Positions 9,660 through 19,866 of a stretch of 64,000 bases of DNA are shown here, in pieces. The stretch's first letter is position 1. The number at the start of each line of letters is the position of its first letter. The position numbers and the translations under genes are program-made. The notes beneath the pieces are model-generated. The model saw only the letters and a list, made by a program, of their open reading frames with translations, did no database searches and had not been told where the DNA came from. This DNA is from Ariolimax columbianus (Eukaryota > Mollusca > Gastropoda > Stylommatophora > Arionidae), in the NCBI GenBank assembly GCA_036924085.1, contig JAVGWX010000004.1:80182941-80246940 (forward strand), in the 5' to 3' direction.

Positions 9660-10890
9660 TGAAGGTGTAAAGGGATAGGATTATCTGCCCAGGGGTATAT
9701 GAAGGGATTAAAGAATGGGGCGATCTGAGTAGGTGGAGATGAAGTTGACTAAAGGACGGTAAGATCTGTTTAGGTTGAGATGAAGGGGACTAAATGACGG
9801 GACGATCTGTTAAGGTTGAGATGAAGGGGACTAAAGGACGGGTCCATCTGTTTAGGTTGAGATGAAGAGGACTATAGGACGGGACGATCTTTTAGGTTGA
9901 GATGAAGAGGACTAAAGGACGGGACGATCTGTTTAGGTGGAGATGAAGAGGACTAAAGGACGGGACGATCTGTTTAGATGGAGATGAAGGGGACTAAAGG
10001 ACGGGACGATCTGTTTAGGTGGAGATGAAGGGGACTAAAGGACGAGACGATCTGTTTAGGTTGAGATGTACGTGACTAAAGGACGAGAAGATCTGGTTAG
10101 GTTGAGATGTACGTGACTAAAGGACGAGACGATCTGGTTAGGTTGAGATGAAGGGGACTAAAGGACGGGACGATCTGTTTAGGTGGAGATGAAGGGGACT
10201 AAAGGACGAGACGATCTGTTTAGGTTGAGATGTACGTGACTAAAGGACGAGAAGATCTGGTTAGGTTGAGATGTACGTGACTAAAGGACGAGAAGATCTG
10301 GTTAGGTTGAGATGTACGTGACTAAAGGACGAGACGATCTGGTTAGGTTGAGATGTACGTGACTAAAGGACGGGACGAGCTGTTTAGGTTGAGATGTACG
10401 TGACTAAAGGACGAGACGATCTGGTTAGGTTGAGATGTACGTGACTAAAGGACGAGACGATCTGGTTAGGTTGAGATGTACGTGACTAAAGGACGGGATG
10501 AGCTGTTTAGGTTGAGATGAACTGGAATTAGGGCTGGGAAGATCGACAAAAGTGGAAATTAAGGGTATTACGGAATGTAACTATCTGCCTAGGTGAGCAA
10601 GAACGGGACTTAGGGGTGGGAGGATCATCGTAGGTTATTCGAAGGTGATTATGGGACGGTGATAACTGGACGGCACAATCTGCCAACCTGGATAAGAAGG
10701 TGAAAAAAGGACGGTGATTTCTGGACGGCACAATCAGCCAAGGTAGGCAAGAATGCGATTAAATAACGTGACGATTTGCTTTGGTGGATAAGAAGGTGAT
10801 TAAGGGAAGGTGATTACTGGACGGGAAAATCTGCTTTAGGTGGACAAGAAGGTGATTAATGGACAACCCAATCTGCCTAGAGGGACTTAA
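9660..10890 (+). repeat. 41-bp minisatellite after gene copy 1
   Basis: Tandem units such as gatgaaggggactaaaggac plus gggacgatctgtttaggttga repeat every 41 bases; gatctg recurs at 9967 and 10008. Roughly 20 good units lie in 9700-10520, with degenerate units at both ends. The right-hand end shifts to variants reading ggtgattaagggaaggtgat. Several adjacent units share the variant gatgtacgtgactaaagg, so the array has expanded locally. Stops in all frames rule out a protein. Confidence 0.93.
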
Positions 10891-11162
10891 TATTTTGAAT
10901 ATTTTGTGGCACAATATGACCAGATGGGCTTGAGAATGCCCAAACTGCGTAGATCAGTGGTTCTCAAACTCTTTCTTACCGCCAAGCTACCCATTCCACA
11001 TGTAAGAGTGGCATTGCTATCCCTGCAGTTTCCATTATTGCCTACCTCAAGCGATGCATTCCAAATAATATGTTTCTAGTATTGTTATTTTGGTTCGCAT
11101 TTGTGAGGGTTCGTTAACTTGGATTATTGTTATTGTGTAGCAGGATCCAGGTTTCCACTGGA
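10891..11162. other. Spacer with hAT-like terminal sequence
   Basis: The 16 bases at 10955 (cagtggttctcaaact) match the classic terminal inverted repeat of Charlie-type hAT transposons. I did not find the opposite end, so it would be a solo or degraded terminus. The same sequence lies in B at 39807. Confidence 0.45.
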
Positions 11163-12585
11163 CTTAAAGTCAAGCTACGAAGAAGTGAAGTTTGTGGGAA
11201 AATGTACAGATGGATCAGCCACTACCTAAAAAATAGAACAGCCAGAGTTCAAGTACAAGGGCATATGAGCAAAAAGATGACACTTGAGCAGGGAGTACCC
11301 CAAAGAGGAGTACTGTCACCCACACTCTTCCTGGTGTATATAAATAACATCACTGAGAACATACCAAGAAGAGTCCACAGCTCCATGTTTGCAGACGATC
11401 TGGCTATGTGGACCTCTGAAAAGAATCTCACCATAGCAAGTAATCGGATACAGCAGGCCCTAACATCGCTGGAGGAGTGGGCGAACTCATGGCTTGTCAA
11501 AATAAATGAGGAAAAAAACAACATGTACGATATTCTCGGTTTCAAACAAACTCCAAAACACAAAATTAAGTCTTAACGGCAAATATCAGCCTCCAAACTA
11601 CCTGGGAGTCACATTTGATCAGCGCATGACATGGAAAATTCAGATCGAGAGAAACCGAATGAAAGCCAGAGAAAGAATGGCAATCATGAGGAAATTTGTT
11701 GGCACAAGCTGGGGAGCAGACGAAAGTATACTAAAGAAACTGTACACTGGAAGAGTGAGACCAGTTCTCGAGTATGGCATTGCGGCATGGACAACAGCTG
11801 CAAAGCCGAACTTTGACAAAATTACAAACTCCAGAACCAAGCCATGAGAGTTATAACAGGAGGCATGAAGTCAACGCCAATTGTAGAGCTGGAACAGATT
11901 ACAAATCTGCAATCCATGACCGACAGAAGAGACTGCAAAGCCCAGCAGCAAGCACAAAAACTCAGAAGACTGACAGACTATCCAATGCATAAGCGACTAA
12001 ATAATTTTGGAAATGGGAAACTAAAGCGGAGAAACTTTGCAGAAATAGCCAAAGCAAAGATGAACGAAGACCCTATGAACGCACTGACAACACCAAAGCT
12101 CATCCCTACTGTACGCAAACCTACCTGGAGGCAGCATATATTTCAAGAGGTGGTAGAAAATATACCAGGTATTGGAAACAAGAACAGCCAGACTAAAAAA
12201 GAAAGAAGAGACATAACCCTGAGGTACATAACGAAAAACTACCCAAGCATGGACTGGACCAATGCATATACGCTCTGTAACAAACACAACACAGAACGGA
12301 GGGGCAGGGGTATTCTTGAGCCTACCAAATGGTAGAAAAATAACACTGGCAGTGGCAACTGGAAAATACACAGAGCGGAGGCAGAGGCACTGAGGGCTGC
12401 AGTAGAAGAAATGGTGACATGCAAAAGAAATGAAAGCCATATAGTCCTGCTTACAGATGCCCTGGCCGTAGTAACAGCACTGAAAAGCTAGAAAAATACT
12501 GAACTTAATGATTTAAGAGCAGTACTCTGTCAGCAGTCCGCATCAAAAAGAGTAGTGGTACAGTGGGTTCCATCCCACTGTAACA
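11163..12585 (+). pseudogene. I/Nimb-like LINE, older truncated copy
   Basis: 5'-truncated copy of the same family as 15432-18843, starting within the RT palm (VKLRRSEVCGKMYRWI). It keeps the RT active-site block SSMFADDLAMW (near 11385), the thumb (YLGVTFDQRMTW; RPVLEYGIAAW), the linker and part of RNase H (VLLTDALAVVTAL; VQWVPSHCNI). Frameshifts occur near 11515 and 11825, the RNase H first-aspartate region is disrupted near 12270, and a stop follows ALKS near 12488. The 3' end is lost at a CT microsatellite. In B only the first 75 bases or so survive (40012-40086). Confidence 0.9.
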
Positions 12586-12612
12586 TCTCTCTCTCTCTCT
12601 CTCTCTCTCTCT
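12586..12612. repeat. CT microsatellite
   Basis: About 13 CT dinucleotides at the point where the older LINE copy is cut. The equivalent in B (40842-40888) has about 23. Confidence 0.9.
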
Positions 12613-13100
12613 TCAAGGCCATTCTGCTTGAGCTAAACTTTTTCTAGTATAATATAGTCTCAAGCAGTAGCAGAGCTATCCAATGGCCAGTCTGTGGGAT
12701 GTCTCGACCCAGCCATTCAGCTGCCATTGGAACGGATCACTCTAACTCCTGTCACTCAATCCACACTACCCAAATCGGAACGTCAGTGGTCAGCACATAT
12801 CCTCCTACATGTCTAGACACCTTCTTTCCCCCAACGCCGTTTTCCTTTGTTGACTTAGTATCAAGACGGTGAGTCACCTTGGCGTAGTGTCGAGACGGAG
12901 AGTAACCTTGGCACACATTCAGGTACCTTTGCTTTCAGAGTCGCCGACCACATTACCCATGCCCTAAACGGTCATGCTTGGTCTGGAACTGTTACAATTG
13001 TTGTTTTACAAATGTAATATCAATATAAAATATTGATGGATTTTTAAACTTGAATAAAAATGTGGTTTAAAAAAGAACAACTTTAGTACTAGTCCGACTA
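12613..13100. repeat. Non-coding block shared with 40889-41360
   Basis: Starts ccattctgcttgagctaaac and ends with an AT-rich stretch and an A-run (tgtggtttaaaaa). Conserved between A and B only as part of the large unit. No protein or RNA recognised. Confidence 0.5.
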
Positions 13101-13194
13101 ACTTAACTGAACGTTGCATATTTATACTGGGTTAGAAGACTACAGAGCATGTATACAACCAGTTTTTGAAGGGTTGTTCAATCTATATGCGAGT

Positions 13195-13560
13195 ACATCT
13201 TTAATAGACTCAAATACTAGAACTTTAGTAGACCCTCAGCCAGTTAGACACCATTTATAGCTGCTCTTAACAAACCACCTGGTGAAAGGTACAAACAACT
13301 TGGATAGATTTTTAACTTCACTTTTGTCCGGGCAGCGGATGTTAAGCCTACTCTTTTCTATTCCAAACTGCCAAGGCATTTTTAACGAGCCCGACACTTA
13401 ACACGGGCGTCCAAACTCACTGCCCAGTGATCAGGGCAATTTTTACCCATATGATCCACGTGAGAAATCCCAATCTTCACCATGATTCGAACCCGCGACC
13501 TACGTCAACTAAAGCGGACACCTTACTTCGAGTTCACCAAGTCCCCTAAATTGAAAGATA
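13195..13560 (-). repeat. tRNA-derived SINE (minus strand)
   Basis: The reverse complement has a B-box-like gggttcgaatcatgg (near 13490), the body motifs cacgtggatcat and agagtaggctta, and a tail (gtctaactggctgagggtct) matching the plus-strand SINE at 2863-3265. It lies head to head with a plus-strand SINE tail at 13605-13760. Copy in B: 41465-41830. Confidence 0.75.
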
Positions 13561-13604
13561 ATTTTCCTCTTGAAATAACCGAATGGTTAGCCGAGGTCTT
13601 TGTG

Positions 13605-13760
13605 TATGGCAAAGATATGAATAGCACCACTGCCCCACAGAGAGCATGTCGTAAGACATGGCATAACGCTGACCATGCTTAGGTGCTTTGTTAAGAGCAG
13701 CATATATGGCGCCTAGAAGGCTGCGGGTCTATTTCGTTCTAGTGTTTGTCTATTAAGACG
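13605..13760 (+). repeat. SINE tail (plus strand, head missing)
   Basis: Contains ccccacagagagcatgtcg and tggcgcctagaaggctgcgg, as in the 3' half of the SINE at 2863. It is the inverted partner of 13200-13275, so the pair forms an imperfect inverted repeat of about 75-bp arms. Copy in B: 41880-42040. Confidence 0.65.
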
Positions 13761-13844
13761 GAATCGTTCATCGGTTAATCACCCTGTAAAAAACTTCATA
13801 CATACATAATCTGTAGAGCCTTCTAGTCCAGTATAAAGACGTTA

Positions 13845-14240
13845 ACTTAATTTGTATCCCCTGGTTGAGGTAAAATCCTTCGAAACAAAATGCTACAGAA
13901 AGATCATCAGAATACCCTGGTCGGAGAAACAGACAAATTTATACATTCGGCAAGAGTTGATCTTAGAGGAGAACGGGTTTCTCAATTCCACTTTGGCTAG
14001 AAAGTGCAAATACTTTGGTCACATCAAGAGACCCAACGGTCTCGAGAGAATAGTGATGAACGGTAGGGTGCAAGGCAAAATAGAAGGGCTAGACCAAGAA
14101 GACGATGACACCAAGATATCCAGGAATGCCTGGGTATGACTGTGGTGGAGGCAGGCATTTTGGCAAGGGAACAATTTTCTTTTAGACAGACTGTGATGGG
14201 AGCGACGTTCTATAAAGGACATGCTACTACATGATGGTTG
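13845..14240 (+). pseudogene. RTE-like LINE C-terminal relic
   Basis: The plus strand encodes a recognisable non-LTR C-terminal segment: SFETKCYRKIIRIPW, then YFGHIKRPNGLERIVMNG, then a degraded charged region. This is the post-RT endpiece commonly seen in RTE-like LINE proteins of fish and molluscs. No RT domain is attached. B has a shorter, more damaged copy at 42150-42400. Confidence 0.75.
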
Positions 14241-14514
14241 AGGTGATGGAACAAGGTCAATTTCAAGTTTTCCAACTGATTGAAAAGTGTGCTCGGTTAA
14301 GAGATAAGCTCGGGGCAGATTCAAATGGTACATACGTCACATCAACCTCCAGTGAGGAAAATGGAGATGAAGTCGGGAGCGTTAGCAACACAGAGAATAC
14401 AAGCCATAAAATGGCAGCTTAGACAAACTGACAGAGAGTGCAGACAAAGATCTTCAAACTCAGAACTCAGACACCGCCACATAATTTACTTAATATATTT
14501 ATACTGGTGTAGAA
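14241..14514. other. Degenerate sequence after the RTE relic
   Basis: Conserved in B (42400-42660). Probably continues the 3' region of the RTE relic. No gene recognised. Confidence 0.35.
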
Positions 14515-15431
14515 GACTCTACAGTTTTATTTACACCACCTTGCTCTAAAAGCTAAGCGCATCCAATTTATTCTTAAATACATAAACTGTCCCTGTCTCC
14601 TCTACCTCCCTTCGCAATACATTCCAAGCATTCAGCACTCTCTGACCATAAAAAATATTTCCTAATATCTGGCTTGGCTTGGCTTCGTTCGTTCTCAATC
14701 TTCCGCTTCCAAACCCTGAAAGGGCTTACGTAGCAGTATGTAGTCCAGAGAACGGAATGCGTTGTGTTGTAGTTTAAAGCTGGTCTGCGATATTTGCACC
14801 TTTCGGTCCAACACATCCGACTTCATCAAGTATTTTTTTAGTACCAGGTTAGCATTCCCTCTTCGATCCCTTCTCCTTAGCCAGTCTGCCCTGCAGCAGC
14901 CTGTTATCCAGGATCACCGCGTGGAGGTGTTGAAGGGTCTTGGCAGCTCTGGATTGCTGACCCTGACGCTAACAGTCAGCTATGGGTCGCTGATCGCTGC
15001 AGCTCATGCGCTGCTCAGCATCTTGATCTCTTCCTAATATCTAATCTGGACCTCTCTCTGGTTAATTTGTAGCTATACCCTCTTGGTCTTGTGGGTGGCT
15101 GTATTAAAAAAACGTATTATAGTCTAATTTATCTATTCCTCTAATCATCTTATAAACCTGTATGAAGTAACCTCGAATTCGTCTCTCTTCTTAACTTAAC
15201 GTAACGTCTTTATACTGGTTTAGAAGACCCTGTAGAGTCTGTATACAACCAATTTCATTTCTATCACTTTGCTCTAAAAGCTATGCGCATCCAATTTATT
15301 CTAGACACTGTAGGCCGGTTTTTCTGAGTCTTACCTCATAACTGTAATTCTGGAATCCCACTATACTCTTTCTCGCTCTTTTTTGTATTCTTTCCAGCAT
15401 GTTTATATCCCCTCTATTATAAGGGCTCCAC
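14515..15431 (-). pseudogene. CR1/L2-like LINE 3' relics, two in tandem
   Basis: Two minus-strand 3' ends of a CR1/L2-like element lie in succession. Near 14640-14570 the translation ends RVLNAWN, EETGTV then FKNKLDAL-like, the usual C-terminus of such proteins. A second end begins at 15188 with the ttaactta plus tatactggtttag terminus and extends to 15431, where the I/Nimb-like LINE has inserted. The more complete version is in B (43410-44860). Confidence 0.7.
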
Positions 15432-18400
15432 TAGGAGTTGACATAATGGCTCTAGAGACGAAACTCCGCATTTTCAATCTGTACGGACCACCAAACAGAG
15501 ACCTATCGCTCTCGAGTATGGAGGTCAGAGACTCCAACTGCATAGTAGTTGGAGATTTCAACAGCCACTCGGAGAGATGGGGATACTCTGACACAGACAG
15601 TAGAGGTGACGAAGTGGAAGATTGGGAGATAGATGCAAATCTCTCCCTAATCAATAGGCCGGAGGATAGCCCTAGCTTCTATTCAAGAACATGGCATACC
15701 ACCTCGACTCCAGATTTGGCCTTCTCCACACAGGACATACACTATAAAATAGACCGCCAGGTGCTAAACCAACTGGCAGGTAGCGACCACAGGCCGATCA
15801 GGCTAACCATTGACATGGAAGTAGGCCCACAGGAAACAAAACCGCTCCCACGTTGGAATTACAAACGAGCCGACTGGGACAGATTTGCAACCCTGACAGA
15901 TGGGCTGTGTGAAACCATCAACACACGAAACACCAAAATGAAGCCCATGGTAGAGAGCCTAAGCAAGGCAATAATGCAAGCCGCCACTGAAACCATCCCA
16001 AGAGGAGCTAGGAAAAACTATAAGCCCTACTGGAATGATGAGTTACAGAAAGTGGAAGATGCAGTAACAAATGCCAGGAACATGGCAGAACGAGAAAAAT
16101 CCGTGGAGGCAAACATCGCCCTCAATGCCGCCGCGGCGAAGTACAAACACACTCTCAAGCAAACAGCAAGAGAAAGTTGGAAAAACAAAACGGAAAGTTT
16201 AAACCTGGACAAAGAAGGGAACAAGCTATGGAAGCTAGTCAGAGCCATGAACGACGAAACCCCGTCAAATAAACAAATTACTATCAAGCAAGGCGAGAAC
16301 TTGATCACAGGTAAGAAAGCCGCAAACGCCTTTGTCGATCACTATGCCAGAGCAAACCACATCGAGGTCCCTGCAGATAAGCATACAGACATTAGCGAAG
16401 AGCTAAAGGGGCACGAAAACATAAATACGGCTCCTGAAGAGCACATGATGGCCAAACTAACAATGCGCGAAATGGAAGAGGCTATGAGAACACTAAAGAG
16501 AAGGAAATCTCCCGGAAAAGACGGGATAACAAACGAAATGCTGATGGGGCTGGGCCAAACAGCGAAGAAAAAACTACTATCAGTCCTGAACCAAAGCTGG
16601 AAAAGGGGTATTGTACCCCAGGCATGGAAAGATGCAATACTGGTACCAGTACCAAAAACAGGAAAGGACAAAACAGATCCGAATGGATACAGGCCCATAA
16701 GCCTACTGAGCTGTGTCGGCAAGCTGATGGAACGGATGATAAACACCAGACTGATGTGGCATCTGGAAGAAAAACGAATACTAATTCCACAGCAAGCCGG
16801 CTTTAGACAGCACAGATCCACTGAGGACCAGGTCATCCTCATAGCCCAGGAGATAGAAGATGCCTACCAGGCACAGAAACACACAGTAGCTGTTCGGGTG
16901 GATCTGGAAAAGGCATTTGACAAAGTCTGGAAGGATGGACTTAGAGTCAAGCTAAGAAGAAGTGATGTTTGTGGGAAGATGTACAAGTGGATCAACCACT
17001 ACCTCAAACAAAGAACGGCCAGAGTCCAATTACAAGGGCAGATGAGCAAAAAGGTGACACTCGAGCAGGGAGTACCCCAAGGGGGAGTACTGTCACCCAC
17101 ACTCTTCCTGGTATATATAAACGATATTACAGAGAATATACAAAGAAGAGTCCATAGCTCAATGTTTGCAGACGATCTGGCTATGTGGACCTCTGAAAAG
17201 AATCTCACCATAGCAAGAAATCGGATGCAAACGGCCCTAACATCGCTGGAAGAGTGGGCGAACTCATGGCTGGTCAAAATAAACGAGGAGAAAACCACGT
17301 GCACAATATTCTCGCTCTCATTAAAACCCCAAAGTACCAAATTAAGCCTAAATGGCAAAATCCTGCAGCCAAACGACAACCCAACCTATCTGGGAGTCAC
17401 ATTTGATCGGCGCATGACATGGAAAAGTCAGATTGAGAGAAACCGAATGAAAGCCAGAGAAAGAATGGCGATCATGAGGAAACTTGCTGGCACAAGCTGG
17501 GGAGCAGACGAAGGCATACTAAAGAAACTGTACACTGGAAGAGTGAGACCAGTTCTCGAGTATGGCATCGCGGCATGGACAACAGCAGCGAAGGCGAACT
17601 TCGATAAAGTTAACAAACTTCAAAACCAAGCCATGAGAATCATAACAGGTGGCATGAAGTCAACGCCAATTGTAGAACTTGAAAAGATTACAAAACTGCA
17701 ATCCATGACCGACAGAAGAGACTGCAGAGCCCAGCTGCAGTCAGAGAAACTCCGAAGACTGACGGACCATCCAATGTACCAGAGGCTAAACAATTTGGGA
17801 ACTGGGAAACTAAAGCGGAGAAACTTTGCAGAAATAGCCAAAGCAAAGATGCACGAAGATCCCATAAACGCACTAACAACACCAAAACCCATCACTACTG
17901 TACGAAAACCTACTTGGAGGCAGGATATATTTCCAGAGGTGGTAGAAAATATACCAGGTATTGCAAACAAAAACTGCCAGACCGAAAAAGAAAGGAGAGA
18001 CACTACCCTAAGCTTCATAACGAAAAGCTACCCAAGCATGGACTGGACCCATGCATACACCGACGGTTCTGTAACAGACACTACACAGAACGGAGGGGCA
18101 GGAGCATTCCTGAACCTACCAAATGGCAGAAAAATAACACTGTCATTCGCTACTGGTAAGTACACAAGCAATTTCAGAGCGGAGGCAGAGGCACTGAGGG
18201 CGGCAGTGGAAGAAATGGCAACACACAGTGAAAATGAGAGCCACATAGTCTTGCTGACAGATGCTCTCGCCGTAGTCACAGCGCTAAAAAGCCAGAAAAA
18301 CACTGAGCTTAATGACTTAAGAGCAGCACTCTGCAAACTGTGCCAGCTGTCCGCACCAAAAAGGGTAGTGGTACAGTGGGTCCCGTCACACTGCAACATC

Positions 18401-18661
18401 CAAGGCAACGAGGAGGCAGACAGACTGGCAAAAGAAGGTGCAAGACTACCACAAACAGATACCAGTATGACGTACGAAGAGTCAAAACGGCTTATCAAAG
18501 CCAGGTACATTACCAAATGGGAAACCGAACATACTGGTTACACCAAAAACGATGCCTATTACCAGTTGAACCGAAGAGAGCAGGTCGTTGTCTTCAGACT
18601 TCGCACTGGCCACAATAGACTGAGGTACCACCTATTCAACCGTGCGGTACTGGTAAAATGA
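15383..18661 (+). CDS. LINE ORF2: endonuclease, reverse transcriptase, RNase H
   Basis: Polyprotein of an I/Nimb-like non-LTR retrotransposon that nicks DNA, copies RNA and degrades it. Counting from 15383, the first 16 residues are target DNA. Residues 17-150 are a 5'-truncated AP-type endonuclease (VVGDFNSHSERWG; PDLAF; GSDHRPI). RT lies at about 370-640 with GYRPISLLSC, AFDKVW, QGVPQGGVLSPTLF and FADD (595-598). RNase H lies at about 890-1030 with TDGS (D894), AEAE (E934), TDAL (D960) and VPSHCNIQGNEEAD. A 31-base deletion near 18641, relative to the minus-strand copy, shifts the frame and removes the CxC..H..C zinc-knuckle end; the out-of-frame remainder runs to about 18810. The catalytic domains look intact, but the truncations predict a non-autonomous relic. 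Confidence 0.92.
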   Translation: MYSFQHVYIPSIIRAPLGVDIMALETKLRIFNLYGPPNRDLSLSSMEVRDSNCIVVGDFNSHSERWGYSDTDSRGDEVEDWEIDANLSLINRPEDSPSFYSRTWHTTSTPDLAFSTQDIHYKIDRQVLNQLAGSDHRPIRLTIDMEVGPQETKPLPRWNYKRADWDRFATLTDGLCETINTRNTKMKPMVESLSKAIMQAATETIPRGARKNYKPYWNDELQKVEDAVTNARNMAEREKSVEANIALNAAAAKYKHTLKQTARESWKNKTESLNLDKEGNKLWKLVRAMNDETPSNKQITIKQGENLITGKKAANAFVDHYARANHIEVPADKHTDISEELKGHENINTAPEEHMMAKLTMREMEEAMRTLKRRKSPGKDGITNEMLMGLGQTAKKKLLSVLNQSWKRGIVPQAWKDAILVPVPKTGKDKTDPNGYRPISLLSCVGKLMERMINTRLMWHLEEKRILIPQQAGFRQHRSTEDQVILIAQEIEDAYQAQKHTVAVRVDLEKAFDKVWKDGLRVKLRRSDVCGKMYKWINHYLKQRTARVQLQGQMSKKVTLEQGVPQGGVLSPTLFLVYINDITENIQRRVHSSMFADDLAMWTSEKNLTIARNRMQTALTSLEEWANSWLVKINEEKTTCTIFSLSLKPQSTKLSLNGKILQPNDNPTYLGVTFDRRMTWKSQIERNRMKARERMAIMRKLAGTSWGADEGILKKLYTGRVRPVLEYGIAAWTTAAKANFDKVNKLQNQAMRIITGGMKSTPIVELEKITKLQSMTDRRDCRAQLQSEKLRRLTDHPMYQRLNNLGTGKLKRRNFAEIAKAKMHEDPINALTTPKPITTVRKPTWRQDIFPEVVENIPGIANKNCQTEKERRDTTLSFITKSYPSMDWTHAYTDGSVTDTTQNGGAGAFLNLPNGRKITLSFATGKYTSNFRAEAEALRAAVEEMATHSENESHIVLLTDALAVVTALKSQKNTELNDLRAALCKLCQLSAPKRVVVQWVPSHCNIQGNEEADRLAKEGARLPQTDTSMTYEESKRLIKARYITKWETEHTGYTKNDAYYQLNRREQVVVFRLRTGHNRLRYHLFNRAVLVK

Positions 18662-18843
18662 CCACTGAACATCTGCTGCAGAACTGCCCGACATACGGGG
18701 ATCAGAGAGAGCAGATGTGGCCATTGCCAGTGGAACTGCAAGACAAGCTCTATGGTAGTGGCGAGAGTCTCAGGATGACCGCCGCTTTTTTCGAAAAAAT
18801 AATGGTTACTGTCTGACTGTGTACGCAGAAGAAGAAGAAGAAC
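15432..18843 (+). mobile_element. I/Nimb-like LINE insertion with 13-bp target-site duplication
   Basis: Flanked by ataagggctccac at 15419-15431 and again at 18844-18856; the CR1-like relic continues across the two. The element is truncated at its 5' end, within the endonuclease domain, and ends in a GAA-repeat tail (18827-18843). The minus-strand copy at 34777-37399 has the same tail, so this is the family's true 3' end. Insertion is younger than the CR1-like relic it interrupts and is absent from unit B. Confidence 0.93.
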
Positions 18844-18856
18844 ATAAGGGCTCCAC

Positions 18857-19240
18857 ACCTGTACACAATACTCCAATCTAGGTCTAACTAATGCTTTATA
18901 TAGTTTGACTATCACTTCCTTGCTCCTATGTTTAATATTTATTTTTATCATACAGATAATACTGAAGTACTGAAATACAGATTGATCTTAATCCCGCTGT
19001 ATCCATGTCTCTTTGAAAAATAGACACTGTAGACCGGGTTTTTCTTAATATTTCCTCAAAAGTGCAATTCTGAAATCCCACTATCAGCTTTGTCGTTCTT
19101 TTTTCTATTCTTTTAAGCATGTTTATATCTTCTCTGTTATAAGAACTCCACACATGTACACAGTACTCCAATCTAAGTCTAACGAAGGCTTTATACAGTT
19201 TGACTATCACTTCCTTGGAATCACATGTGATTGAGGAGCA
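18857..19240 (-). pseudogene. CR1/L2-like LINE relic, interrupted
   Basis: Minus-strand translation gives YKALVRPRLEYCVQVWSP (18950-18870) and, in a second partial copy, YKAFVRLRLEYCVHVWSSY with RIEKRTTKLIVGFQN (19205-19090). Both are typical CR1/L2 thumb-region motifs. The first piece is the continuation of the relic cut by the LINE at 15432-18843. The second corresponds to 44880-45145 in B. Confidence 0.8.
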
Positions 19241-19699
19241 CCGAAGCACACACGAGACAAATTCCTACAGCACTGCCCCACTTACACAGACTAAAAAGAG
19301 GCAGTGTGGCCTGCTCAAAAAGCTGTGGAGGACCGGCCGGCAAAGGTCTGAAGCACAACCTATCTGATGAATCTCATCGGGCTAAAAGTATCGCATCAGT
19401 TGATCAGAAGAGGACGATGTGGTTTCAGCTCTGATATTGCTCTTTGTAACACCTTTAACAAGGGAAGTCCTTGTGCCGGACTTTCAATCCATGCTGTTGG
19501 AAAGTACAGAACAGAACGAGTTGCTATGCTTCCACTACAGCTAGCCAGTTTACATGAAACCTGCATTCAAGCATTTTCAGTGGTTATTTCAGTAGCATGA
19601 ATCTTTCTGATGTGGCTGGAGACATGTACAAATCTGATTAGACGAATTTTACAAGATGACTGAAATGGTAAAATGTGTACATTAATTGAATCCCAGGTT
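19241..19699. other. No recognised gene
   Basis: Paired with 45140-45550 in B, with small indels. Short open frames differ between units and show no family motifs. It may be a decayed transposon. Confidence 0.4.
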
Positions 19700-19826
19700 A
19701 CACTCGTGTGTTAGTGTGTGTATCTGTGTGTGGTTGTATGTATGTGTGTATATAAATATATATATAAATGTGTGTGTGATTGTGTGTATATGTATATATC
19801 TATTTACACACACACACTCACACATA

Positions 19827-19858
<32 letters not shown>

Positions 19859-19866
19859 CACACACA
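19700..19866. repeat. TG/TA/CA microsatellite
   Basis: TG-rich, then TATA-rich, then CACACA and CGCA repeats. In B the matching position (45565-45765) has a longer TA tract. Confidence 0.9.

Noticed and set aside
9660..10890. CRISPR-like or regulatory direct-repeat array
   Set aside because: Plain minisatellite with a 41-bp period and no unique spacers.
13482..13682. 66-codon plus-strand frame starting MIRTRDL
   Set aside because: It is the antisense of a tRNA-derived SINE head; such frames are a known artefact of SINE annotation.
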